From contig NZ_QBKN01000022.1 of NCBI RefSeq assembly GCF_003054175.1, forward strand, positions 1 to 64,000: 64,000 nucleotides of DNA, given 5' to 3'. How positions within the stretch are numbered: position 1 is the stretch's first letter; every line of letters begins with the position of its first letter. Below the pieces are notes generated by a model, which ran no database searches, had not been told where the DNA came from, and saw only the letters and a program-made list of their open reading frames with translations. Made by a program: the position numbers and the translations under genes. The DNA is from Allosediminivita pacifica (GTDB lineage: Bacteria > Pseudomonadota > Alphaproteobacteria > Rhodobacterales > Rhodobacteraceae). Shown in pieces: positions 17,000 through 26,200 of the stretch.

Positions 17000-18178
17000 G
17001 TGACAGCCAAAGCCCAATCGCTCCTGCCCTTTCCCAAGGAAGACCTGCTTGCCCGGCAGAACCGCCTGCGCGCAGCGCTTCGCGAACGCGGAGCGGACGC
17101 GATGCTGGTCTTCAGCCAGGAAAGCCTGTTCTGGCTGACCGGGTACGACTCGGGCGGCTTCGTCTTCTTCCAGTGCGCCCTCGTGACCGCCGACGACCGG
17201 CCCATCGTGCTGCTGACGCGTCGCCCCGACCTGCTGCAGGCGAAGATCACATCGACGATCGAGGATGTGCGCATCTGGTGGGATGCGGACGACGCGAACC
17301 CCGCGGCTGATCTCAAAGACATACTTGAAGAACATGGCCTTGGTGGCGGGCGCGTGCTGATCGAGTTGAACACCCACGGCCTGACCGGCTGGAACCTCTG
17401 GCGCTGCCAGACGACCTTCGGCGACTGGTGCCGGCTCGAGGATGACGAACAACTGATCCGGAAGCTGCGACTCGTCAAAAGCCCCGCCGAGATCGAGATC
17501 ATGCGCGAGGCGGGGCGCATCTGCGATCGTTCGCTCGATGCCGTCATCGACACGGCCCGTCCGGGCCTGCTCGACAGCGACCTGAAGGCCGCCTACCTCG
17601 CCTCGATACTGGGCGACGGGGCGGACATGCCGCCCAACGCGCCGATCTTCAATTCGGGCGAACGCGCGGTCTTCGGACGCGGCGTCACGGCGCCGCGGCG
17701 CCTCTCCGAGCAGGACCAGATCATGGTCGAGTACCCGGTCGCCTACCGTCATTACAACGTGAAGACCGAGTGGACGATCCTCTTTGGCAAGGTCCCTGAC
17801 CAGCAGCGGCAGATGTACGACGTGGGCCGCGAAGTGCTTGCGAAGATGACCGACCTCGCGCGCCCCGGAAACACCCTTGGCGAGATCTTCGATGCTTACG
17901 CCGACGGGCTGGACTCGGCCGGCTACGGACGGGCGCGCTACGGCGCTACCGGCTATTCCGTCGGCATCTCCTACGCGCCCACCTCCATGGACGTGCCACC
18001 GATGATCTATCCCGGCGCTTCGCTCGTCTGCGAGCCGGGCATGACGCTGTTCTACCATGTCATGAACGGTGACGGGGACAGCGGGCTCGCCATGGGGGTC
18101 GGTCATACACTCGTCGTCACCGAGGGAGCGCCAGAGGTCATCACCGGCCTGCCCGATGACCTCACTGTCATCACCTGA
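17000..18178 (+). CDS. M24-family creatinase-fold protein lacking metal ligands (copy 1)
   Basis: This 392-residue protein has a creatinase_N domain (1-150, with LFWLTGYDSGGFVFFQ) and a pita-bread domain. The metal-binding Asp positions are replaced (MVEYPVAYRHYNVKTEWTI), and the prolidase His region reads YSVGISYAPTSMDVPP, resembling ectoine hydrolase-like proteins. It starts at GTG 17000 with GGAAGGACC upstream and opens the rightward importer operon. It is a clear paralogue of the protein at 24451-25662 at the other end of the same operon; both share the SxxxxxGVxHT-type tail. It probably hydrolyses a C-N bond in the transported compound. Confidence 0.82.
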   Translation: MTAKAQSLLPFPKEDLLARQNRLRAALRERGADAMLVFSQESLFWLTGYDSGGFVFFQCALVTADDRPIVLLTRRPDLLQAKITSTIEDVRIWWDADDANPAADLKDILEEHGLGGGRVLIELNTHGLTGWNLWRCQTTFGDWCRLEDDEQLIRKLRLVKSPAEIEIMREAGRICDRSLDAVIDTARPGLLDSDLKAAYLASILGDGADMPPNAPIFNSGERAVFGRGVTAPRRLSEQDQIMVEYPVAYRHYNVKTEWTILFGKVPDQQRQMYDVGREVLAKMTDLARPGNTLGEIFDAYADGLDSAGYGRARYGATGYSVGISYAPTSMDVPPMIYPGASLVCEPGMTLFYHVMNGDGDSGLAMGVGHTLVVTEGAPEVITGLPDDLTVIT

Positions 18179-18233
18179 TCCCTCAACCGATCAAGAAGAA
18201 GCCGAAAACCGGCATACCAACAAGGAGAGTACC

Positions 18234-19775
18234 ATGAGCCATTTCACCCTTACCCGACGCCACGTCCTGATGGGCATGGCCGCCGCCGGCGCCATACCCG
18301 GTGCAAGCTTCGCTCAGGGCAGCGAGCCGGTCCCGGGCGGCACGCTGAAGGTCAGTCACTCGACCCGGATCGCGACGCTGAACGTCCTGAGCAACTCCGG
18401 CCCGGCCGAATATCCCTGCATGGACATGCTCTATTCGGGCCTGACCCGGATGGGCTTCGACAACCAGCCCCAGCCCGACCTTGCCACCGAGTGGACTGCC
18501 AACGACGACGCGACCGAGTTCACGTTCTCGCTGCGCGAGGGCGTGACCTTCCACGATGGCACGCCCTTCACCGCGGACGACGTGGTCGCCACCTACGAAA
18601 CCATCCTCAACCCCGATGTCCCCTCGGCGGCACGTTCGGTGCTGACCATGGTGGAAAGCGTCAAGGCGGTCGATGACCTGACAGTCAAGTTCACCCTCGC
18701 GGCGCCCTTCGCGGACCTGCCCTATTCCACGGCGCACGCCAACGCCCGCATCCTGTCCCGCGCGGCGCTCGAAGACGACATCTCCAAGCTCGACACCACC
18801 GCCAACGGCACCGGGCCGTTCAAGCTCGACACCTACGACAGCGCCCGCATGGTGCGCCTCGTCAAGAACGAGAACTACTACAAGCCGGGCCAGCCCTACC
18901 TCGACGCCGTCGAGATGATGCTCTTCCCCGACCTCGCCGCAGAGACCGCAAACTTCCTGTCGGGTGAAACCGACGTGATGCTGACCGTGCAGCAGGCCGA
19001 CTACGAGCGGATCGCCAGCAGCAGCGGCATCGAGGGACAGCAGATCGGCGCCGGCCGCTACGTCTGCGTCGTCATGCGCCAGGACCAGGAGCCATGGAAC
19101 GACGTCCGCGTGCGTAAGGCGCTCGGCATGGCCATCGACCGTCAGCTCATGGTGGACATCATCCTCGAGGGCCTCGGCCGTCCCGCCTACGACTCCATCG
19201 TGGCGCCCGAGCTCGAGTTCGCCACCGACAAGCCCGAGATCGCCTACGACCCGGAAGGTGCGCGCGCCCTTCTGGCAGAGGCCGGCTATCCCGACGGGCT
19301 CGACGTGACGCTCATCGCCTCCGACCGTCCCGCGATCCGTGCCCAGGCCGCCATCGTCATGCAGCAGACCGCGGCTGCCGCCGGTTTCAACCTCGAGATC
19401 CGCACGATGCCGCACGACACCTACCTCGCCGAGGAATGGATGCAGGGAGACTTCTACATCGGATACTGGGGCATGCAGCCCACGATCGACGCAACCTACA
19501 ACCTCCTGCTGACTTCGGATGCCTCCTACCAGGATACCGAATGGAAGAACGAGGAATTCGACTCGCTGATCCAGCAGGGCCGTTCGACCGCAAATCCCGA
19601 AGAACGCGCGGAAATCTATGCGCAGGCGCAGGCCCTCGAGCTCGAGGACAAGCCCTACATCGTGCCCTTCTTCGAGGACGTCCTGACCGCGTCGCGTGAA
19701 AACGTGCACGAATGGAGCGTGGCACCCATCTCGCGCTTCTACTTCGTGGAAGACGTCTGGATGGACCAGGCCTGA
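18234..19775 (+). CDS. ABC transporter family-5 solute-binding protein with Tat-like signal
   Basis: This 513-residue peptide/opine-type binding protein starts MSHFTLTRRHVLMGMAAAGA, a twin-arginine-like signal with an AxA-type site near SFAQG. Tat export would be unusual beside the Sec-type signal of the other binding protein at 9059-10567. Family features include LREGVTFHDGTPFTADDV near residue 100 and the C-terminal region with EIYAQAQALELEDKPYIVPF. The start at 18234 has AAGGAGAG upstream. The open frame before it lies inside the M24 gene. It feeds the permeases that follow directly. Confidence 0.9.
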   Translation: MSHFTLTRRHVLMGMAAAGAIPGASFAQGSEPVPGGTLKVSHSTRIATLNVLSNSGPAEYPCMDMLYSGLTRMGFDNQPQPDLATEWTANDDATEFTFSLREGVTFHDGTPFTADDVVATYETILNPDVPSAARSVLTMVESVKAVDDLTVKFTLAAPFADLPYSTAHANARILSRAALEDDISKLDTTANGTGPFKLDTYDSARMVRLVKNENYYKPGQPYLDAVEMMLFPDLAAETANFLSGETDVMLTVQQADYERIASSSGIEGQQIGAGRYVCVVMRQDQEPWNDVRVRKALGMAIDRQLMVDIILEGLGRPAYDSIVAPELEFATDKPEIAYDPEGARALLAEAGYPDGLDVTLIASDRPAIRAQAAIVMQQTAAAAGFNLEIRTMPHDTYLAEEWMQGDFYIGYWGMQPTIDATYNLLLTSDASYQDTEWKNEEFDSLIQQGRSTANPEERAEIYAQAQALELEDKPYIVPFFEDVLTASRENVHEWSVAPISRFYFVEDVWMDQA

Positions 19776-19785
19776 GGAGAGACCG

Positions 19786-20736
19786 GTGAGCCTCGCCTAC
19801 TTCCTACGCCGCTTCGGCGCGGTGCTGGTGGTGCTCTGCATCGTCAGCGTCGCGGTCTTCTCGATCACGACGGTCCTGCCCGGCAACGCCGCGCTCATGA
19901 TCCTCGGCGAGAATGCCTCGGCCGAGAATCTCGCTGCGCTCGAACGCCAGCTCGGCCTCGATCAGCCGCTCATCGCCCAGTACTTCCAATGGGTCGGTGG
20001 CGTGCTTCAGGGCGATTTCGGCACCTCGTTGCGGTTGCAGCTCCCCGTGGCACAGGTGGTGGGCGACGCTTTCTGGAACTCCATGGCGCTGGCGGCCATC
20101 GCGCTTGTCAGCGTCACGATCATCGCCATCCCTCTCGGTACTCTCGCGGCCCTGCGCCGCGGGAGCGTTTGGGATCTCCTGATCGGATTGCTGTCCTACG
20201 TGGGCACGGCCCTGCCCGAATTCGTCACCGCGACACTCCTGCTGGTCTTCTTCGCCGATCCGGCCCGACAGCTGTTGCCCGCCGGCGGCTTCGTCTCGCC
20301 GACCGAGGATTTCGGGGGCTTTCTCGAACACGCGATCCTGCCCTCGGCAACCCTGGGCCTGATCCTCATGGCGCATATCTCGCGCCAGGTGCGCTCGGAG
20401 CTTTCCGAGGTGCTCTCTTCCGACTACGTCCGCGCGGCGCGGCTCAAGGGCCTTCGCGAAAAGCGCGTGATCCGGCGGCATGCCCTGCCCAACTCGCTCG
20501 CGCCTGCGGTGGCGGTCATCTCGCTCGACATCGGCTACCTGCTGGGCGGCATCATCGTGGTCGAAGAGATCTTTGCCTGGCCCGGTCTCGGGCGGCTGCT
20601 GATCTACGCCCTGCAGAACCGCGACCTGCCTGTCATCCAGGCGGTCACCCTGCTGCTTGCCGTGGTCTACGCACTTTCCAACCTGCTGGCCGACGTCGTG
20701 ATCGCCAAGCTCGATCCGCGGGTGCGCTATGCGTAA
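19786..20736 (+). CDS. Opp/Dpp-type ABC transporter permease (DppB-like)
   Basis: This 316-residue permease begins at GTG 19786 (VSLAYFLRRFGAVLVV), 10 bp after the binding-protein stop, with GAGGAGAG as ribosome site. It has six helices and the coupling loop RAARLKGLREKRVIRRHALP. The last eight bases overlap the next permease. It forms the membrane channel with the DppC-like protein. Confidence 0.9.
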   Translation: MSLAYFLRRFGAVLVVLCIVSVAVFSITTVLPGNAALMILGENASAENLAALERQLGLDQPLIAQYFQWVGGVLQGDFGTSLRLQLPVAQVVGDAFWNSMALAAIALVSVTIIAIPLGTLAALRRGSVWDLLIGLLSYVGTALPEFVTATLLLVFFADPARQLLPAGGFVSPTEDFGGFLEHAILPSATLGLILMAHISRQVRSELSEVLSSDYVRAARLKGLREKRVIRRHALPNSLAPAVAVISLDIGYLLGGIIVVEEIFAWPGLGRLLIYALQNRDLPVIQAVTLLLAVVYALSNLLADVVIAKLDPRVRYA

Positions 20737-21547
20737 GATCCTGAAATCCCCCACCGGTCTCATCGGCACGGTCCTGCTCGCCATAGTGTTCTTCGTCACG
20801 GTCTTCGGGCCATGGGTGGCGCCCTACGATCCGCAGGCTTTCGATCCGATCAACCGCCTCGCCGGACCGAGCCTGCAGCACTGGCTTGGCACCGACCAGT
20901 ATGGACGTGACCTCTTTTCGCGGATGCTGAACGGTGCTCCCTCCACCGTGGCCTTCGGCCTCGGTGCGACGCTTCTGGGTGTCGGCGTTGGTTCGATCAT
21001 CGGCGTCATTGCCGGTGTCGCCGGCGGGCGCACCGACAGCATCATCATGCGCATCCTCGACGGGATGCTCGCCATGCCCGAGCTGCTCTTCACCCTGCTG
21101 ATCGTCACCTTCCTCGGCGGCGGCACGACGCAGGCCATGCTCGCGGTCGCCGTGACCTTCACCCCGGGCATGGCGCGTATCGCGCGAAGTTCGGTCCTGT
21201 CGGTGAGGACCCGCGAATACGTGCTGGCGGCGCAGGCCCGCGGAGAAAGCCAGTCCTGGATCGTCGGCCGCGAGGTTCTGCCCAACGCTTTGGGTCCGAT
21301 CATCGTCGAGGCTACCATCCGCGTGAGTTTCGCCATCATGATCGGCGCAACGCTCGGTTTTCTCGGGCTCGGCGCGCAGCCGCCCTCGACCGAATGGGGC
21401 CTCATGGTCGCCGAGTCCCGCCAGTTCATGTTCCGCAACCCGTGGTGCGTCGCCGTCCCCGGCCTCGCCATCGCCATCACGGCCATGGGCTTCAACCTCT
21501 TCGGCGACGCGCTGCGTGACGCCTTCGATCCGAAAAGGTCGCACTGA
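20729..21547 (+). CDS. Opp/Dpp-type ABC transporter permease (DppC-like)
   Basis: This 272-residue permease has the OppC-type segment HWLGTDQYGRDLFSRMLNGA near residues 50-70 and the coupling loop LAAQARGESQSWIVGREVLP. It overlaps the upstream permease by 8 bp and the following ATPase start by one base (TGATG). Tight coupling of this kind usually keeps transporter subunits in fixed ratio. Confidence 0.9.
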   Translation: MRKILKSPTGLIGTVLLAIVFFVTVFGPWVAPYDPQAFDPINRLAGPSLQHWLGTDQYGRDLFSRMLNGAPSTVAFGLGATLLGVGVGSIIGVIAGVAGGRTDSIIMRILDGMLAMPELLFTLLIVTFLGGGTTQAMLAVAVTFTPGMARIARSSVLSVRTREYVLAAQARGESQSWIVGREVLPNALGPIIVEATIRVSFAIMIGATLGFLGLGAQPPSTEWGLMVAESRQFMFRNPWCVAVPGLAIAITAMGFNLFGDALRDAFDPKRSH

Positions 21548-23235
21548 TGAGCAACCGCATCCGAACCGACGATGCCGGGTCGAAGATCGAGCGCCCGGTG
21601 CTCGACGTCAGCCATTACTCGATGCTCTACGACACCGAGGCCGGGCCGGTCACCGCGCTCGACGACGTGTCGCTCAAGATCTGGCGCGGCGAGACCCACG
21701 CGCTTGTCGGCGAAAGCGGCTCGGGCAAGTCCACCCTCGCCTGGGCCATCACCCGCTACATGGCCGACAACGCCCGCGACACGAACGGCGCCATCCTGCT
21801 GTCGGGCGAGGACATGATCGGCAAGAGCCGCTGGGACCTCGAAGCCCTGCGCGGCAAGCGCATCGCCATGGTGTTCCAGGACCCCTCTTCTTCGCTCAAT
21901 CCGTCGATGCGCCTGGGCGATCAGTTGGCCGAGGTGCTTGTACGCCACCGCGGCATGACATGGGATCAGGCCCGCACCGAGGGCGAGGCGGCGCTCGATC
22001 GCACCGGCATCGCCAAACCGAAAGAGATGATGCAGCGCTACCCGCACGAGGCCTCGGGCGGCGAAAAGCAGCGCGTGGTCATCGCGATGGCATTTGCCTG
22101 CAATCCCGAGCTCATCATCTTCGACGAGCCCACCACCGCGCTCGACATCCTGACGGCCAACCAGATCCTCGACCTCTTCGTCCGCCTGCGCGAGGAGACC
22201 GGCGTTGCCGCGCTCTACATCACCCATGACCTCGGGCTGGTGGCACGGATCGCCAGCACGGTCTCGGTGATCCACAAGGGCAGCATCGTCGAGCGTGGCG
22301 ACCTGTCGAAGGTCTTCGCCGCGCCTGAACACCCCTACACCCGCAAGCTTCTGGCGGCCCTGCCTCGCCCCGAGGATCGGCTCGCCCTGCCCGCCCCCGA
22401 GACCGACGCACCGCTTTTCGAGGCGCGCGATGTCGGCGTGAAATACAACACGCCCGGTTGGCTGACGCGCATTCTCGACAGCAACGCGGCGCCACTCTGG
22501 GGCGCCCGACACATCAGCCTCGACGTGCGGCCCGGCGAACTTCTGGGCATCGTGGGCGAAAGCGGATCGGGCAAATCGACCATCGCAAAGGCGGCGACCG
22601 GCCTCAATCCCTACGAGGGCGAGATTCGTTTCGACGGGCGCACCTTCCCCTCGCGGGATGACTTCGACCGGCAATACCGCCGCGAAGTGCAGATTGTCTT
22701 CCAGCACCCCGACGCCAGCCTCAACCCGCGCGAGACCATCGGCGGCATTCTTTCCCGCCCGCTCAAGCTCTACGGCCTCGTCTCCAGGGGCCGGGTCGCG
22801 GCCCGGGTGCGCGAACTGCTCGAGATGGTCCTGCTGCCCGCCGACTACGCCAACCGCTATCCCCACCAGCTTTCTGGCGGGGAAAAGCAGCGCGTGGCCA
22901 TCGCCCGCGCCTTCGCCGCCGAGCCCAAGCTCGTGATCTGCGACGAGATCACAGCCGCGCTCGACGTCTCGGTGCAGGCGGCGGTGGCGCGGCTTCTGGT
23001 CAACTTGCAGAAGCGCTCCGGTGCAGCCTGCATCTTCATCACCCACGACCTCAACCTGATCCGTCAGCTGGCGCACCGCATCGTGGTCTTCCAGCGTGGC
23101 GCGCTGGTCGATGCCTTCGACGTCGCCGACGCCGGAACCCCCGACCGTCACCCCTACACACGCGCCCTGCTCGACGCCGTGCCGGTGCCGCACAGCGTCG
23201 ATCTGAGCGCCGACCCGATGGAAAGCCTGACATGA
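21547..23235 (+). CDS. Fused double ABC ATPase (DppD-DppF fusion)
   Basis: This 562-residue protein carries two complete ATP-binding cassettes, as in GsiA and YejF. The first (about 15-265) has GESGSGKSTLAW, signature ASGGEKQRVVIAMAF and [12 protein letters not shown]. The second (about 290-545) has GESGSGKSTIAK, signature LSGGEKQRVAIARAF and LVICDEITAALD, with Ile in place of the usual Pro after the Walker B Glu. The other importer in this window uses two separate ATPases, so the two systems are not a simple duplication. It drives import of the substrate bound by the Tat-type binding protein. Confidence 0.92.
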   Translation: MSNRIRTDDAGSKIERPVLDVSHYSMLYDTEAGPVTALDDVSLKIWRGETHALVGESGSGKSTLAWAITRYMADNARDTNGAILLSGEDMIGKSRWDLEALRGKRIAMVFQDPSSSLNPSMRLGDQLAEVLVRHRGMTWDQARTEGEAALDRTGIAKPKEMMQRYPHEASGGEKQRVVIAMAFACNPELIIFDEPTTALDILTANQILDLFVRLREETGVAALYITHDLGLVARIASTVSVIHKGSIVERGDLSKVFAAPEHPYTRKLLAALPRPEDRLALPAPETDAPLFEARDVGVKYNTPGWLTRILDSNAAPLWGARHISLDVRPGELLGIVGESGSGKSTIAKAATGLNPYEGEIRFDGRTFPSRDDFDRQYRREVQIVFQHPDASLNPRETIGGILSRPLKLYGLVSRGRVAARVRELLEMVLLPADYANRYPHQLSGGEKQRVAIARAFAAEPKLVICDEITAALDVSVQAAVARLLVNLQKRSGAACIFITHDLNLIRQLAHRIVVFQRGALVDAFDVADAGTPDRHPYTRALLDAVPVPHSVDLSADPMESLT

Positions 23236-24454
23236 GCGACCCCAAAGCCCTCGCCGAGGGCATCGACGCCCCGCACTGCCTGTCCCGCCTCGCGGAAATG
23301 GTGCAGCACAAGAGCTACTCCGAGACGGAGGGCGAACAGGTCCTGGCGAAACGCATGGTCGAGATCATGCAGGAGATCGGCCTGGACGAAGCCTACCTCA
23401 TGCCGGTCGAAGGCGACCGCGTGAACGCCATCGGCGTCTGGAAGGGCACCGGCGGCGGCAAGAGCCTGCTCTTCAACGGCCACCTCGACACCAACCCGGC
23501 CACCGAGGGATGGACCGTCGATCCATGGGAAGCAAAGATCGACGACGACTTCATCTACGGCATCGGCGTGTCGAACATGAAGGCGGGCGACGCAGCCTAC
23601 CTCTGCGCAGTCGAAACACTGATCCGCAACGGCGTCCGGCTCAAGGGCGACGTGATCCTGACCTTCGTCATCGGCGAGTTGCAGGGCGGCGTCGGCACGC
23701 TTGCGGCGGTGAAATCGGGGCTGCGGGCGGATTACTTCATCAATTCCGAGCCCTCGGACCTGCAGGCCATCACCATGCACGCCGCGGCCTTCACCTTCGT
23801 GATCGAGCTCGAGGGTGTGACCCGACACCTGTCGAAGCGCGAAGCCGCCGTCGACGCCATCCTCGCCGCCTGCGATCTCGTCCCGCGCCTGACCGAGATG
23901 ACCTTCTCGGACGCTCCGAGCGAGGAACACCGCTCGATCAACCGCGTGCACGTGGTGTCATGAACGGCGCGCTCGGCCGCGATCTGCACGAATGGCGCCC
24001 TCCGCAGGTGGCCGATTTCGTGCGCCTCAAGGGCTCGGGCCGCTACGGCCCGGGCCAGACCGAGGAAAACGCCCTCGCCGACATGCGCCGTGAGCTCGAG
24101 GCACTCGAAGCCCGCTTCCCCGGCCTCAAGGCGGCTGTGCGGACCGAGGTCTCGGACGGCCGCCCGATCATGCCGGCCTTCGAAGTCGACAAGGCCAGCC
24201 GCATCGTCACCGCGCTCAACGCCGCTTACGAGAGCCTCCGCGGTCAGAAGCAGCCCACTGGCGCGATCACCCCGCCGGGCTTCTTCGGCACCGATGCCGG
24301 TCATCTCTTCGAGCACGGCGGCATGGAAGGCGTGGTCTGCGGGCCGGGCGGCAAATACAACACCATGCCCGACGAACGGGTCGAGATCACCGACTACCTC
24401 GACTGCATCCGGCTCTACCTGCTGACCATCTGCGACATCTGCGAGGTCGAATGA
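23232..24454 (+). pseudogene. M20-family peptidase/deacylase, split by a one-base frameshift
   Basis: Codons 1-243 (23232-23963) and the remainder (ending 24454) lie in different frames but read as one M20 protein of about 407 residues. Adding one G to the GG at 23954-23955 turns HVVS-stop into HVGVMNGALGRDLHEW and restores a continuous frame. So either the gene is disrupted by a single-base deletion or the assembly has an error. The family motif GHLDTNPATEG is present. The later GIGVSNMKAG has Asn where the bridging metal Asp normally sits, and FVIGELQGGVGT has one Glu where most relatives have two. The next gene starts inside its last codons (ATGA), which argues that the intact gene was part of the operon. 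Confidence 0.8.
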
Positions 24455-25662
24455 CGGATCTTGCGACCGAGTACGCCGGGATTAGCGCCAACGGCACAGT
24501 CTCGCTCCGCTTTCCCGAAAGCGAATACCGGGCCCGGATCGCGCGCACCCGGCAGATCATGGCGCAGCGCGGCCTCGACGCCATGCTGGTCTTCGCGCAG
24601 GAAAGCCACTTCTACCTGACCGGCTTCGACACCGCCGGCTACGTCTTCTTCCAGGTCGGCATCGTCACCGCCGCCGACGCGCCGCTGACCTTGCTGACCC
24701 GGACACCCGACAAGCGCCAGGCCGAGGTCAACTCGCTCTACGACGACGTACGGATCTGGCTCAACGCCGAGGACATCGACCCGGCGGTCGAACTGCGCCA
24801 CCTGCTGAGCGAGATGGGCCTTGCGGGCCGCAAGTTGGGCGTCGAACTCGCGACCTACGGCCTGACCGCCGCCAACTGGCGCGGGGTCGAAGCTGCGCTC
24901 GACGGGTTCTGCACGCTGGACGACGCATCGGACATCGTGCGCACACAGCGGCTGGTGAAATCGCCGCTGGAACTCGACTACACCCGTGCCGCCGGCAAGC
25001 TGGCCGATGCGGCCACCATGGCGGCAATCGAGGCCGCGAGGCCCGGCGCCTTCGACACCGCCCTTTCCGGCGCCGCCGTCACCGCCATGCTCGGCGCCGG
25101 CGCCGACATGCCCTCGGGCGGCCCGCTGGTCAACGTGGGACCGCGCGCCCTCTTCGGACGTGGCATCGGCGGACCCCGCCGGGTAGAAGAGGACGACCAG
25201 GTGCTGATCGAACTCGCGGGCTCGGCGTGTCGCTACCACGTGGTGATCGAGCACACGGTTTCGGTGGGACGCACCGACCCCCGGCAGCTCAGCCAGATGG
25301 GCGTCGCCATAGAGGCACTGGAGCGCATCAAGGAAGCGGCCGTCCCCGGCGAAAAGCTGGGCACGCTCGACGACATCCATCGGCGCGTCCTCGACGGCGC
25401 GGGTTTTGCCAAGGCGCGTTATGCGGCCTGCGGCTACGCGCTCGGCTGCACCTTCAAACCCACCTGGATGGACGTGCCGCCAATGATCTACACCGGCAAC
25501 CCGCTGGTGCTCGAACCGGGCATGGTCTTCTTCGTGCACATCATGATCCCGGACACCGAAACCGGGCTCGTAGCCGGCGTTGGTCAGACCTTCGCCATCG
25601 GCGAGGACGGCCGCGGCGTGGAAACCTTCAGCGAGCTACCCCTGCAACTCTGGTCGGCCTGA
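24451..25662 (+). CDS. M24-family creatinase-fold protein lacking metal ligands (copy 2)
   Basis: This 403-residue paralogue of the protein at 17000-18178 shares MLVF-QES-F-LTG in the N-domain and DVPPMIY in the C-domain. The Asp-Asp metal positions are replaced (LIELAGSACRYHVVIEHTV), a pattern reminiscent of ectoine hydrolase and creatinase, which work without metals. ATG 24451 overlaps the upstream stop by ATGA. It is the last gene of the operon, and a strong terminator follows 35 bp downstream. Two divergent copies in one operon suggest two steps or two related substrates. Confidence 0.83.
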   Translation: MTDLATEYAGISANGTVSLRFPESEYRARIARTRQIMAQRGLDAMLVFAQESHFYLTGFDTAGYVFFQVGIVTAADAPLTLLTRTPDKRQAEVNSLYDDVRIWLNAEDIDPAVELRHLLSEMGLAGRKLGVELATYGLTAANWRGVEAALDGFCTLDDASDIVRTQRLVKSPLELDYTRAAGKLADAATMAAIEAARPGAFDTALSGAAVTAMLGAGADMPSGGPLVNVGPRALFGRGIGGPRRVEEDDQVLIELAGSACRYHVVIEHTVSVGRTDPRQLSQMGVAIEALERIKEAAVPGEKLGTLDDIHRRVLDGAGFAKARYAACGYALGCTFKPTWMDVPPMIYTGNPLVLEPGMVFFVHIMIPDTETGLVAGVGQTFAIGEDGRGVETFSELPLQLWSA

Positions 25663-25696
25663 GGAATTTCCCTGTCCTCGGGTCCCGTGCAGGGCA

Positions 25697-25731
25697 GGAA
25701 ACCCCCGGCCAGTCCCCGGCCGGGGGTTTCC
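25697..25731. terminator. Strong bidirectional terminator between convergent genes
   Basis: GGAAACCCCCGGCC (25697-25710) pairs perfectly with GGCCGGGGGTTTCC (25718-25731) over 14 bp with a seven-base loop. GCTTTT follows on the plus strand. It separates the rightward M24 gene from the leftward VOC gene and can serve both. Confidence 0.85.
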
Positions 25732-25742
25732 GCTTTTCAGCG

Positions 25743-26156
25743 TCAGGAGGCGAAAAGACCGTCGAAATCCGCGAAACCCTTGATCTCGATCGGATTGCCC
25801 GAGGGATCGAAGAAGAACATCGTCCGCTGCTCGCCGGGTTCGCCCTCGAAGCGGATCACCGGGGGAATGTCGAACTCCACGCCCTTGGCCTCGAGCCGCT
25901 CGGCCAGTGCCTTCCAGTCATCCAGGTGCAGCGCGGCGCCCATGTGGGGCATCATCACCATGTGATCGCCGACCTTGCCGGTGCGCGTTGTCTTGAAAGG
26001 TGTACCGAGGTGAAACGACAGCTGGTGGCCGAAGAAGTCGAAATCGACCCATGTGTCGGTCGAGCGCCCCTCGGAACAGCCAAGTACGTCGCCGTAGAAG
26101 GCGCGTGTCTCGTCGAGGTCGGTCACATGGATGGCGAGGTGGAAGAGGGATTTCAT
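25743..26156 (-). CDS. VOC-superfamily protein (glyoxalase/dioxygenase-like)
   Basis: This 137-residue protein is a single unit of two beta-alpha-beta-beta-beta motifs. It begins MKSLFHLAIHVTDLDETRAFYG and ends with RTMFFFDPSGNPIEIKGF, standard for the vicinal oxygen chelate fold. Possible metal ligands are His8 near the start and the Glu of NPIEIK. It may be a lyase, an isomerase or a ring-cleavage enzyme; the sequence does not decide. It is 44 bp downstream of a GntR gene and is the last gene of the leftward pxpB transcript. Confidence 0.82.
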   Translation of the reverse strand: MKSLFHLAIHVTDLDETRAFYGDVLGCSEGRSTDTWVDFDFFGHQLSFHLGTPFKTTRTGKVGDHMVMMPHMGAALHLDDWKALAERLEAKGVEFDIPPVIRFEGEPGEQRTMFFFDPSGNPIEIKGFADFDGLFAS

Positions 26157-26200
26157 GTCTGGTCCGTTTCTGTTGGTGATCTCTGCTCTGCGTGCGCGCC

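Noticed and set aside
20824-23193. Long minus-strand open frame of 789 codons opposite the second importer genes
   Set aside because: Arg/Gly/His-rich composition and the perfect fit of permease and ATPase motifs on the plus strand show it is a high-GC shadow.
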